Shown: positions 9,663-18,170 of the stretch, piece after piece
How positions within the stretch are numbered: position 1 is the first letter of the stretch
Layout: every line of letters starts with the position of its first letter
Source: Bostrychus sinensis
Taxonomy: Eukaryota > Chordata > Actinopteri > Gobiiformes > Eleotridae
Assembly: GCA_020698575.1 (NCBI GenBank)
Contig: CM036258.1
Location: forward strand, 22,960,795-23,024,794
Direction: 5' to 3'
Length of the DNA: 64,000 nt
Notes under the pieces: generated by a model
Told to the model about the DNA's origin: nothing
What the model saw: the letters and a program-made list of their open reading frames with translations, nothing else
The model's database searches: none
Program-made: the position numbers and the translations under genes

Positions 9663-10205
9663 GAGTTGAGCGCACGGAACAAAGGTTTGTGTGCTCAAAT
9701 TATTATTCTCTTTTCAAGTGGTAAAGTATGTGCTTGTGACAGTCACACTGTGTGCGCTGGTGTCACAAATATCACACCATAGAAATACGCCTGTACTGAA
9801 GTCGGACAGTTTGTGGCTCAGATCACGCACCATCACGCCCGAAATCCACTTCTCGTGTGTGTTGGTTTATCCAGGTCAAAACTGTAACTTTAGTCTGTAC
9901 AACAAGTCGGACACAAATCTAACCGGCGTGCACTGTGCACAGACCAACACCGATTGAAACTGCGCACGTCTGGCTCATCTCAAACTCGCCTGATGGATGA
10001 AAACGCAAATGTGTCGTCTTCTACGCTCGCGCGGTGCATTTCTGCCCCACTGGAAGACCCGCGGCATGTTGCTGCCTCTGTCAGTGTCGTCGTAATATTT
10101 TTGTTGTGATCAAATTAATCCATGCGTCAGTTGAAATTAACGCGATTAAATCAATAAATTAACTCACTGCCTTAACGCGATAATTTTCCCAGCCCTATTA
10201 AAAAC

Positions 10206-10880
10206 ACAAAAAGACAAAAAGATGTCTTCCTTAAGATAATCATTTACTACATGATACTACTCATGTTTGCTCTCAGGAACTAAAAAGAACCTCTGGACAC
10301 AATCTGGAAGTGATTTCGCTTTTGCTTTGAACATTATTTGCACGATTCTATAATAAACCAATTTAAAAATAATTGATTAGTATGATCATAAAACCCAGCC
10401 TTATTTATAATAAGTATGGCTCATTTTTGCTGTAGAACAAGCTTATCTATTATGGTTTTATAAGTTGATCCCTACATTTCCTCACTAAAATGTAAAATGT
10501 GTTTTATTCATTTTTGTGGAGCTGCAAATTTGTGACTTGATTGTAGTAGAAATTTTACCCAAAATTCTTGACTGCGCTCATTTAAAATACATTGTTAATT
10601 TTTTTTCAGTACTTTGAATACTTAAGAATTTTTGAAAGCACATACTTTAACTGAAAATTTGACTCGGCAGCTTTTACTTGTATTGGAGTAATATTTGAAG
10701 TAATGAAGTTGAGTACTTTGTCTACTGCTGGGCTTGACATTAGCACTAGCCAACCGGCCAAATGCTGATAGAGTTCCATTTTGGCTGGCAGTACTTTTAG
10801 TCTCACTAGACACTTTGGCCGGTTGGATTTAATGCATGTATCGTAACTTTAGAGGTGATTGAGTGACCACCTAATTTAGT
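10206..10880. other. Intergenic, AT-rich, repeat fragments
   Basis: This is the continuation of the AT-rich dispersed repeat. Near 10730-10830 a GGGCTTGACATTAGCACTAGCC fragment resembles the start of the hAT element at 22912-23386 (shared GGGCTTGACAT). No gene is seen. Confidence 0.5.
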
Positions 10881-10934
10881 AGTTTAGAGTAAATCATTAT
10901 GAGCAGAGAAAAAACAAAACACATGGGTGTGGTG

Positions 10935-11260
10935 TGGGTGTGGTGTCTTGCCCAGGGACAACAGTATGAGCAAAGTTCCAACCAACAAATAACCAACTGG
11001 ATACAGGAGGAACAATGCTGTTTTCATCCCGGTCGTGGAACAGTGGACCAGTTCTACTACCCTCACTCGGGTGCTTCAGGGTTCATTGCCCAACCAGTCC
11101 ACATATGTTTCACATGTGTTTTCATGTCCCTACTGTGAGGGTGCTCTGGGAGTATGGTTCTGGGGCCCTCTGCTAAGGGCAGCCCAGTCTCTGCATGAGC
11201 AGAGCAGGAGGTCAGACCTGATCCTAGTGCATGTGGGACTCAAGTCTGCCCTTTGTAACT
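10935..11260 (+). mobile_element. Decayed LINE reverse-transcriptase fragment with SINE scrap
   Basis: A minus-oriented SINE scrap (GTGTCTTGCCCAGGGACA) occupies about 10946-10990. After it the plus frame reads WIQEEQCCFHPGRGTVDQFY, then AQPVHICF and, after a frame change, RVLWEYG. A third frame reads GPLLRAAQSLHEQSRRS. This is the order of reverse-transcriptase blocks (FRPGRGTVDQ ... VHMCF ... REYGVRGPLLRAVRSLY) seen in fish non-LTR retrotransposons. Multiple frameshifts and stops show that it is dead. Confidence 0.7.
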
Positions 11261-12650
11261 GGTTCTGTTCATTTTTATATTTATCATTTATACGACAGAC
11301 AGGCTGTTTGGTTTGGGACCATAAATAACATTTTTTAACCATTTTCTGAGAGAAAACAGATATGACCCCAAATCACCTTTTTTATCGACAGGCTCACCGC
11401 TGTCGTCTGAGCCCAAATTTGACCAAATTTTGGTAGTGCTCAAAACTGGCTCAGAATGTCTCAAAACAGCCCCAAATACCCCAGGAAGCACATATCACAT
11501 TTTTCAACAGGTCTGCAGCTGTCTGGGACCAAATTTGGACAGTGCTCCAAACTTCCTTACCCACGTATTTTGTTTGGTGTGTGTTTTTGTTGTGTTTAGG
11601 GTGCCCCTCTTCCTTTACTGATACTGTTTCCTCCTCCCTCATGACTCCCTCACTGGTAAGCCTCAGCCCTGGATCTGAGGTGCATTTTATCAATATCATT
11701 GGACTTTTCAGATTTATGAGATATTAAAGATATTCCTTTTTCCCAACCATTTTTCTTTTAGGTGTTGTAATTATTAAAAGGTATTATTGGCCCTTTCGAA
11801 ATCTTAAACTCACCAATCTGCCACATTATCAACAACTTGACCTTTTTGGTTTCAAAATGGCATCTCGTCTCATGCTTTCACTGTAGACAAACCTGTGTGT
11901 TCTTTAATGCCTACACTTAGAATTCTCTGGGGGTAAATCCCAGAGTGTTGCTGGTTCCTCTGCTGGTTCCTCATATGGTCAAAGATCTGAGTTCGAATTC
12001 TGTCAACCCCATATTATGTAAACCGAGGCTGTTTTACTCATTTAAACAAAGGTTAAAGCCTCTACAAATGTTTAAAGTCTCATCTCATGTCTGTTATTAC
12101 AATACAATAACATCAATAAACCCATTTTACTGTTCCTTGTTTCTACAACATGCTCTCCATCCCCAGTGAGAAAAAAAAGTCACACACACTGCATCCAAAC
12201 TCTTTAACCGCCCCATTCCAGACCTTTCAGAACTTAAAACCATAACTAAAAATCAATGACTCAGATCACCCACTCAGCCCACATGTGTTTCATACTGCTG
12301 CTATTAGGCTGCAGGTGCAGGTACTGGACTCTGAGGCGGAGGCGGCAAGAGCTTTGACCACTCTCCCATTGCTGTACTGACCCATCTGTGACCTTGTAAC
12401 CAACCTCGTGTGTAATTATTTAGTAAGTACTGTTTGAAAGGGTGAATGTTCTTTGTTTGTGATCTTGTGATGTTTGTGCATTTTATGTTACCTATTGGAC
12501 CAGACAGACATTACTGACAGATGTAAATGTCAACATTCATTTGACATTTGGCATTATGAGTTGACCTATTGCATAACTTTGAGGATGTTCTTCCTTGTCA
12601 ATGTAAATTTTGACACCCCACAGAAGTCTTAAGTAAACATCCTTTTACCA
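11261..12650. other. Intergenic, no gene recognised
   Basis: AT-rich sequence with C-rich patches near 11440-11660 and a tRNA-like fragment near 11985-12003 (TCTGAGTTCGAATTCTG). None of the short frames shows a recognisable domain or splice context. Confidence 0.5.
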
Positions 12651-12658
12651 GAGTCAAG

Positions 12659-12666
12659 TATAAAAG
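12659..12666 (+). promoter_or_regulatory. TATA box of the apple-domain gene
   Basis: TATAAAAG lies 36 bases upstream of the presumed start position of a signal-peptide-like exon. The distance is right for transcription to begin at about 12690. A focused TATA promoter fits a liver-type secreted-protein gene such as those of the plasma kallikrein/factor XI group. Confidence 0.6.
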
Positions 12667-12694
12667 CTCAGTCAATGCCAGTAGATGCCACAAC

Positions 12695-12755
12695 ATAGGA
12701 ACACATCCAGTCTTTGTGTTGCTGCTCTGCCTGTGCGCCCGCTCCTCCATTCAAG
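12695..12755 (+). pseudogene. Signal-peptide exon of apple gene, ATA at the start position
   Basis: In the frame that splices correctly to the apple exon, the codons read ATA, then GTHPVFVLLLCLCARSSIQ, a typical hydrophobic signal core. The exon ends G|GTATTA (phase 1). No in-frame ATG exists upstream. An ATG at 12685 is in another frame and gives a poor signal peptide. ATG-to-ATA loss is inferred. Confidence 0.55.
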
Positions 12756-12834
12756 GTATTATATGCACTAAATAATGCTGTGCTGTAATCCTTTTGGCAT
12801 TGAAAACATCTATTGTTTTTGTTTGTGTGTTACC

Positions 12835-13603
12835 TAGAGTTGCAAAGAGGCAGAAAATTTCCATGGGAAGTTATATTGTTAATAAGCAAATTAAACTTTT
12901 GGTACAAAGGTCAATACAATTCTGCAATTATATTTCAATTCAAACTGCAGCAGAGTTGTCCTCAGTACACAGCAAACACCTGTTTTATAGAGGCACAGTC
13001 AAACAGAATGGAAATTGTTCAAAAGAGAGAACATGTGCTGAGCTGACACAGTTTAATCAGTGGAAAAACACCACATTACATTAATCTGCTCAAAAAACGG
13101 CACCCCCAGTGGCCAGCCTGGGAACTGCAGCCAAACTAGTGTTGATAGGCCTGCCACCAGAACAGATGTAGCTCATTAATTATGCATGATGTTGTCACAA
13201 ATGTGTTGATACCTATAAAAAATTATGATGCTTAATATTGTGCCCCCAAAATATCACAATATACCACAAAACACATTTTTACAACTGTATTAGTTGAGCT
13301 AACCAGAAATATGGAGTCTGCAGTCTTGAGTGTGGTAGTGTTGTGGAGATCAGCTGTGCATGTGATAGGGGGATGCAGAGTGCATAGAAGTGTATGCAAA
13401 GCAGGTTACTACATGTACCACATGTACATGTGACTGAGGACTAACACAGATATTAAGTGTGTTTGTGTTTTTTATGCTATAGTATATTGTCCTGTCATGG
13501 GACAGCTTTGAATTGTGTAAGTTCCCAATTTATTCCCATAAATTCCCATTTATTTCCATGGAAAATTTCCAACTTTGAAAATTCCCAGAATTTTGCAACC
13601 CTA
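12835..13603. mobile_element. hAT element, 769 bp, in the first intron of the apple gene
   Basis: The termini TAGAGTTGCAAA and TTTTGCAACCCTA are inverted complements with few mismatches, and a perfect 8-bp duplication, GTGTTACC, flanks it at 12827-12834 and 13604-13611. The interior has no transposase-like frame. The right TSD copy runs into the AG of the apple exon acceptor (13612-13613). Confidence 0.9.
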
Positions 13604-13613
13604 GTGTTACCAG

Positions 13614-13764
13614 AGTGTCATGAGGAGCTTCTGGAGAATTTTCATTTCAGAGCAACACCAGTTAAATTTGCCTACTCTCCAGATGTGCAGCACTGTCAGC
13701 AGTTGTGCACTGAGCACCCTGAATGCCTTTTCTTTCATTTTTATCCTCCATACTCCAGAAGCAG
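13614..13764 (+). pseudogene. Apple domain 1, first-half exon
   Basis: Reads (E)CHEELLENFHF, then FAYSPDVQHCQQLCTEHPEC and LFFHFYPPYS. The spacing C-x(n)-HCQxxCTxHPxCLFFxF is the apple-domain signature of factor XI and plasma kallikrein apple 1. The acceptor is TTACCAG and the donor is AG|GTAGGC, ending in phase 2 as in the family. No partner half-exon was recognised before 14461. Confidence 0.75.
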
Positions 13765-13768
13765 GTAG

Positions 13769-14424
13769 GCTAAAGACATAAGGCAGTTAAGAATAACGCA
13801 CATAGAGGTTTATATAATAAATAAAACATTTCTGTGTCAAGCTTAACCAGGACAATAGGAATAGCCACGAGAAAACATTTGGTGTAGACTTAGAACTATT
13901 CAGCAGATGGAGCCATAGAGTCACATTAAAAGAAATACATAAGGTGTTTCTCAAAGCGTAGTAGTGTAAAAGTAGTGTAAATACCACATTTTAGCTTATA
14001 AATAACCAAAACTCAGACTTGCTAAATAAGCTTTTGAAAGTATCACACATCAAAGTCCTGCCATTTTTCTCAAAAAGGCTGCAGTGCATTATGGGTGATT
14101 TTGGCCAATGCAAGGCAACGAAGGATCCACTGTTGTATGCTTGGTGAATTAGCCACGTGTTAGCCAAACGGAGGACACCTGCCTGGGACAGAACATTGGA
14201 ACACTCCTTGGCGGACAGATGATGATGTGGATGCCTTTCTGTGATGTAATCAAGGCAAGGCATCTGGGCTTTGAGAGAAAAAAACACTAAAGGTTATGCT
14301 AAAGCCGGCTGCTCACATTGTGTTGTATTAAAGCAGATTACTAGAAATAGTAAAAAGAATCAAACCCTGCCTCAAAACAACACAGGTAAACACATGATAA
14401 ATAAATATACTTTTTTTCATTATT
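13769..14424. other. Apple-gene intron; expected half-exon not seen
   Basis: The second half of apple 1 should lie here, but no plus-strand CxLK...GYSL pattern is visible. The open frame on the minus strand at 13991-14287 has no recognisable domain or splice support. Confidence 0.5.
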
Positions 14425-14460
14425 ATGGTGCTGTATGCTAATTTTGTTTACCCACCCTCA

Positions 14461-14622
14461 GCCCCTCATTTCACTCAGATCTACCCTGACCTCGACTTCC
14501 CTGGGGCCAGCTTTCATTTTTTGTTCACCTCTGACTATGAGGAGTGTCAAAGAGCCTGCACACATGACTGTAACTGTCTGTTCTTCTCTTGGATGAATGG
14601 TGAAATTTCATCTGAAAAGTTC
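14461..14622 (+). pseudogene. Apple domain first-half exon (second visible)
   Basis: Reads APHFTQIYPDLDFPGASFHF, then TSDYEECQRACTHDCNCLFF and SWMNGEISSEKF. EECQxxCTxDCNCLFFSW matches apple domains. The cysteine expected just before the IYPDLDF strand is replaced (His in this alignment). A CCCTCAG or a CACTCAG acceptor is possible, and the donor is CAG|GTATGT. Confidence 0.7.
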
Positions 14623-14765
14623 AGGTATGTGCAAAGTAAAGTAGACCTCTGTAACGAAAATTATTCATGGGAAAGACTTTGCTAACCAAATAAAAAGACT
14701 TCAAGTGTCTAGAAAAGCCCTGTATAAAACTAATCTATTATTATTATTATGTTTGAATTTCACAG

Positions 14766-14869
14766 CATGTAATAATGAGTATATTCCAAATACTGACATC
14801 CCCGGGAATAACCTTTCGAGTATGTCCGCCACCTCCATTGAACACTGCCTGTACATACTTCTCCTTAAG
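14766..14869 (+). pseudogene. Apple domain first-half exon (third visible), truncated
   Basis: After a TTTCACAG acceptor it reads CNNEYIPNTDIPGNNLSSMS, then ATSIEHCLYI. CNxEYxPNTDxPGNNLSS...EHC is apple-like, but the continuation (CTxxPxCxFF) is missing and LLLK precedes a GTAAAT donor-like site. Confidence 0.6.
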
Positions 14870-16090
14870 GTAAATATGCATGCTAAAGTGTATACTATCA
14901 TTAGCTAGCTTTATACAAGAATCACAGGTAAGGTCATCTAACTTTACAACATTACTTCCTCAGCATCATAACAATCACCCTCTGTCATTTGTCAAATCAT
15001 TTTTCTTCCTGGGAGAGTTGCTTCCTGATGCGGGCCATCACCATGCCCACTCCTCCCAAAGTGACTAAAGTTTCCAGTGTAGTGTTAGGGTTTACTCTGA
15101 GGAACTGCTGAGGGGCACCTGTATGAAGCAGGGCAGGTTGTTCAAACACTGAAGCCCGTCGAAAAATTAGATTTTTGTCTGTTTTTGCTCTGAAAATGGC
15201 TCAATTAAAACCAAATTATCATAGTCTTTGTTATTGTTATATTCATAAGGTTGCTTCATTTGAATATCTACAGATCCCCTTAAAGTGTGAAAAGTACTTT
15301 TTTATTTTAATTTTAATTTTGCCACCGTTACCTTATCCAGATAAGCCAATGCATGTTCTACTTTATATGGGAAGTTGTTGGCACTTTGAAAGAGGTAAAA
15401 GAAGCACACTGTAAAAAAAACAAAAAAACAAAACACAAAAAGGATCCCTCAAGATTTTTGAAGTTTGGGGCCAACTTAGACTCTCAAGTTTTCAACAACT
15501 AATATTTTTTGTTCTCATAATTTGATGTTTATATGTCTAAAAACATTCAATTTCATTTTTAACTCATCCTACAGCCAGCTTACTGTCCACTGTTCAGAAA
15601 AAGTATTCCTTTGTTAAATTGTTAATATATTTAGTTTTTATGATGTCAATAATAATACTTTGTCTGACCAATGGGTAGTAAGTTGGCTCTAAGATGAGTA
15701 AAAAAAATAATGATAGACAACTATTAGTAATCTTTACTACTAGTACTAGTATTTTATCATAGTAAATTTCCTATTACATTTTATTTACTTCAGTAAGATT
15801 TTTCATCCAAAAATTTCCAAAGTACTGTTGCATCTCAGTAGAATTGTATTTCATGAAAAGGTAAATTTATTTCAGTAGTTCTACTCAAAGAGAAAAAATA
15901 TTTATTTACATAGATTTAGTACACATATAGTGAAATATTTTAAGTTTTTATTTAAAATTTTAATTAAATACATTCAAATATAATTTAAAATGTAAATTCA
16001 GTATCTCATAAATTAGATTACATAATAGTCAAAAATAAATGCTTGAAATATTCCATTCTGTGTGTAAGCAAATAATTGAAAAGAAAAGGT
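14870..16090. other. Intergenic, no gene recognised
   Basis: Strongly AT-rich from about 15290 on. No further apple or protease exon is visible on either strand. An A-rich tract (AAAAAAAACAAAAAAACAAAA) lies near 15412. Confidence 0.5.
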
Positions 16091-16591
16091 ATCTAGTTAC
16101 TCTGAGACTTTGTTTTTATCTTTGAAGAGCATTTTCTCCAAGTAATGTCTTCAACCACGAGAGGGCAGTCTTTACCAAGTCCTAGATAGGAAAACACTGA
16201 GCCCTGACACCAGAATGTATTTTGTAACACTTTTATTAAAACAATAAACATCCAAAGTGTTAGAAGAAGAAAAGCACAATTAGAGTTAGGCCTCTGTAAA
16301 TCCCACTGTGAGCTCAACTGTGACAAAAACAGTGCATCTGAACATTGTGAATTAAAAAAGTCAAAGTATAAAAGAATCAAATACATCTCAGTGAAGATCT
16401 ATGTTCTATTTGTGTCAAAGAAATAAAGCCTGCGGTGCTGCTATGTGAGACTACAGTCCAGTACACGTCAATAGTTTAATTCAAATTATACAAAAAGCAC
16501 AAAACAGAATACTTCAAATCAGAATACAGCCAGAGGTCCGTACAAAACATCCCTTTTCAATGGGACAAATTTACTCTACATACACTGAGAG

Positions 16592-16899
16592 CAGTGTTTC
16601 CCAAACAGTGGGTCGGGGGCCCCATTGTGAAAAAGTTTGTGTTAAAGTTTGTGTTGCTTTGATAATTCCGGGTAAATAATTTTGAAGCATTTAATTAAAG
16701 AAGATGCTTTAGATTGGGTTTAAATGTTATGTACAAAAATAAAATAAAATAAAATGACCACTAAAAATGACAAAGTTAAAATGAACATAATAAACTATAT
16801 ACAAAGACAAGTTGGGAATCTAAACTTTGACAACAAAATGCTGGAGATTGATTTAGCATTAAATGACAGAAGCCCAGAACCTCTGTTTGTGAAACACTG
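16592..16899. mobile_element. hAT-like MITE with CAGTGTTTCCCAAAC ends
   Basis: The left end CAGTGTTTCCCAAAC and right end GTTTGTGAAACACTG are inverted complements with one mismatch. The flanks do not show a convincing 8-bp duplication. Confidence 0.55.
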
Positions 16900-17125
16900 C
16901 TGATAAAGGACTAGAAGAAAGATACATTTGCTTTTTACAATGCAGAAGCTGGTTCACTGAACTGCTACCTCTCTCTCCCAAACACAATTTATTCCAGTAA
17001 AAAAGCTTATTCTCAGAGAACAGAGTTCTTCAAGTAGACTTTCTAAAATGTTGGCATAAGTATTCCATAAACATTTGGTTGCTTTTGTATGGTCCACAAA
17101 ACACAGAAGCATGGTTTTCACTGAG

Positions 17126-17545
17126 CAGTATGGTACGGGACAGTATGGTACAGGGGGTCTGTAAGGGACAGGATGGTACAAGACAGAATGGTACAAGAGA
17201 GTACAGGACAATAAGGTACAGAGGGGGACAGTACAGAACAGTATGGTATACCAGACTGTCCTGTACAGACTCCCTTGTACAGGACAGTCTGGTACTGGGT
17301 GGGTCAGTACAGGACAGGTCAGTACATGGTACAAAGGGGGCTGTACGAGACAGTATGGTACAGGATGGGTCAGTACAGGACAGTTTGGTAAAGGGAAGTT
17401 TTATACAAGACAGAATGGTTACCGGGGGGTCAGTACGAGACAGTATGGTTCAGTACAGAACGAGGGGCAAGTATGAGACAGTATGGGACAGCATGGTTCA
17501 GTACGGGACAAGGGGGTTAGTATAGGACAGTACGGTCAGTCACCT
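17126..17545. repeat. G-rich minisatellite, GTACAGGACAGTATG unit
   Basis: An imperfect tandem array of units of about 18-25 bp built from GGTACAGGACAGTAT and GGGGTCAGTAC. The strand is purine-rich throughout. The long frames on both strands here are products of the repeat, not genes. Confidence 0.85.
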
Positions 17546-18146
17546 ATATAGAGACTTGCCATTCTGTCCCGTCCCACACCACTCCAACGAAAACCGCTCT
17601 AGAGGACTACAATATTCACACATTTATGCTCTTATCTATTCACTCTCACAGTCTGAGTGATGCTAATACTGCATGGAAGCATTGAAATGTGAGACAGGAC
17701 ATACCTCATAAGAATATCCAATGGAATATCACTTTAATGTCATAATGATGATAGTGGAATGTCACTTGGCATACATGTGAACATCAATACACCGTGTCAG
17801 GACATTGGGGGCGCTACCTGCCTCTGCGCCGTCACTGCAGCGCTCATAAATAACTCTGGACAGGCAGGCCCATCGCCGGCGCCACAGTGAAGGCTGATAA
17901 CAACTTGTCATCAGCGAAAAGGGGGAAAGCTGACGCTCCGTGACACCAGTGTACAACATTCGGGATGTGCTAAGAGTTGATCCTCCCTTTGGCTCAGTGT
18001 GGATGGAGTTAATACAATTACCCAGAACAGTGTTACCAAACTGTGATCATATTAAAAATGTCTAAAAAAACAACAACAAAAAAACCCGGAATCAAATTGG
18101 ATCCTTGTGTACATTGGGTAGCGCCCCGGCTGGGTTTGGCAGTGGT

Positions 18147-18170
18147 CTAACACTTGTGCTTCATGGCGAG
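18147..18170 (-). CDS. stxbp6: stxbp6 last coding exon (LAMKHKC-stop)
   Basis: After a TTTTACAG acceptor, eight codons read LAMKHKC and TAG, identical to the C-terminus of human amisyn. It is far too short for an ORF scan, and the exact match plus phase make it firm. Confidence 0.93.
   Translation of the reverse strand, partial: LAMKHKC

Larger units (their letters stand above)
8711..9781. repeat. Right arm of internal inverted repeat, split by nested hAT
   Basis: This arm comprises 8711-8985 and 9671-9781, complementary to 8540-8112 in order. It is interrupted exactly by the nested element 8986-9662 plus one TSD copy. The arms have many scattered mismatches, so the palindrome is not recent. 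Confidence 0.85.
7512..10197. mobile_element. Large non-autonomous hAT element with perfect 8-bp target duplication
   Basis: The ends are TTGGGCCGGGAA and, on the opposite strand, TAGGGCTGGGAAAATTATCG, with CGATTAAT-type subterminal motifs at both ends. The same 8 bases, TTAAAAAC, flank it at 7504-7511 and 10198-10205. Removing the nested insertion and its extra TSD copy leaves about 2.0 kb. No transposase frame of its own is visible. The interior carries an inverted repeat with arms of about 390-430 bp. Confidence 0.85.
12659..14869 (+). pseudogene. Apple/PAN-domain gene remnant, plasma kallikrein / factor XI-like
   Basis: Members of this group are secreted liver proteins with four apple domains, each split over two exons, and usually a C-terminal trypsin-like protease. 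Four pieces are visible here: a signal-peptide exon (12695-12755), and apple first-half exons at 13614-13764, about 14461-14622 and 14766-14869. The first junction is in phase, giving Gln-Glu-Cys as at the mature N-terminus of human factor XI. Evidence of decay: the start position reads ATA, the expected apple second-half exons (CxLK...SGYSL) are not found, the third piece breaks after EHCLYI, and no serine-protease exon follows before 16 kb. It could instead be a functional apple-only gene with exons I failed to see. Confidence 0.65.
16215..18146 (-). other. stxbp6: Probable 3' UTR of stxbp6
   Basis: Downstream of the stxbp6 stop codon the first convincing minus-strand poly(A) signal is AATAAA at 16237-16232. 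This implies an untranslated tail of about 1.9 kb. The stretch includes a MITE-like segment (16592-16899) and a G-rich minisatellite (17126-17545). An earlier cleavage site cannot be excluded. The AATAAA near 16424 is on the plus strand. Confidence 0.35.

Noticed and set aside
13991..14287. 98-aa minus-strand frame between apple exons
   Set aside because: No domain, and it lies in the intron of a plus-strand gene remnant.
16954..17525. Open frames of 126 and 148 aa on opposite strands
   Set aside because: Both are products of the GTACAGGACAGTATG tandem repeat, low-complexity and frame-independent.
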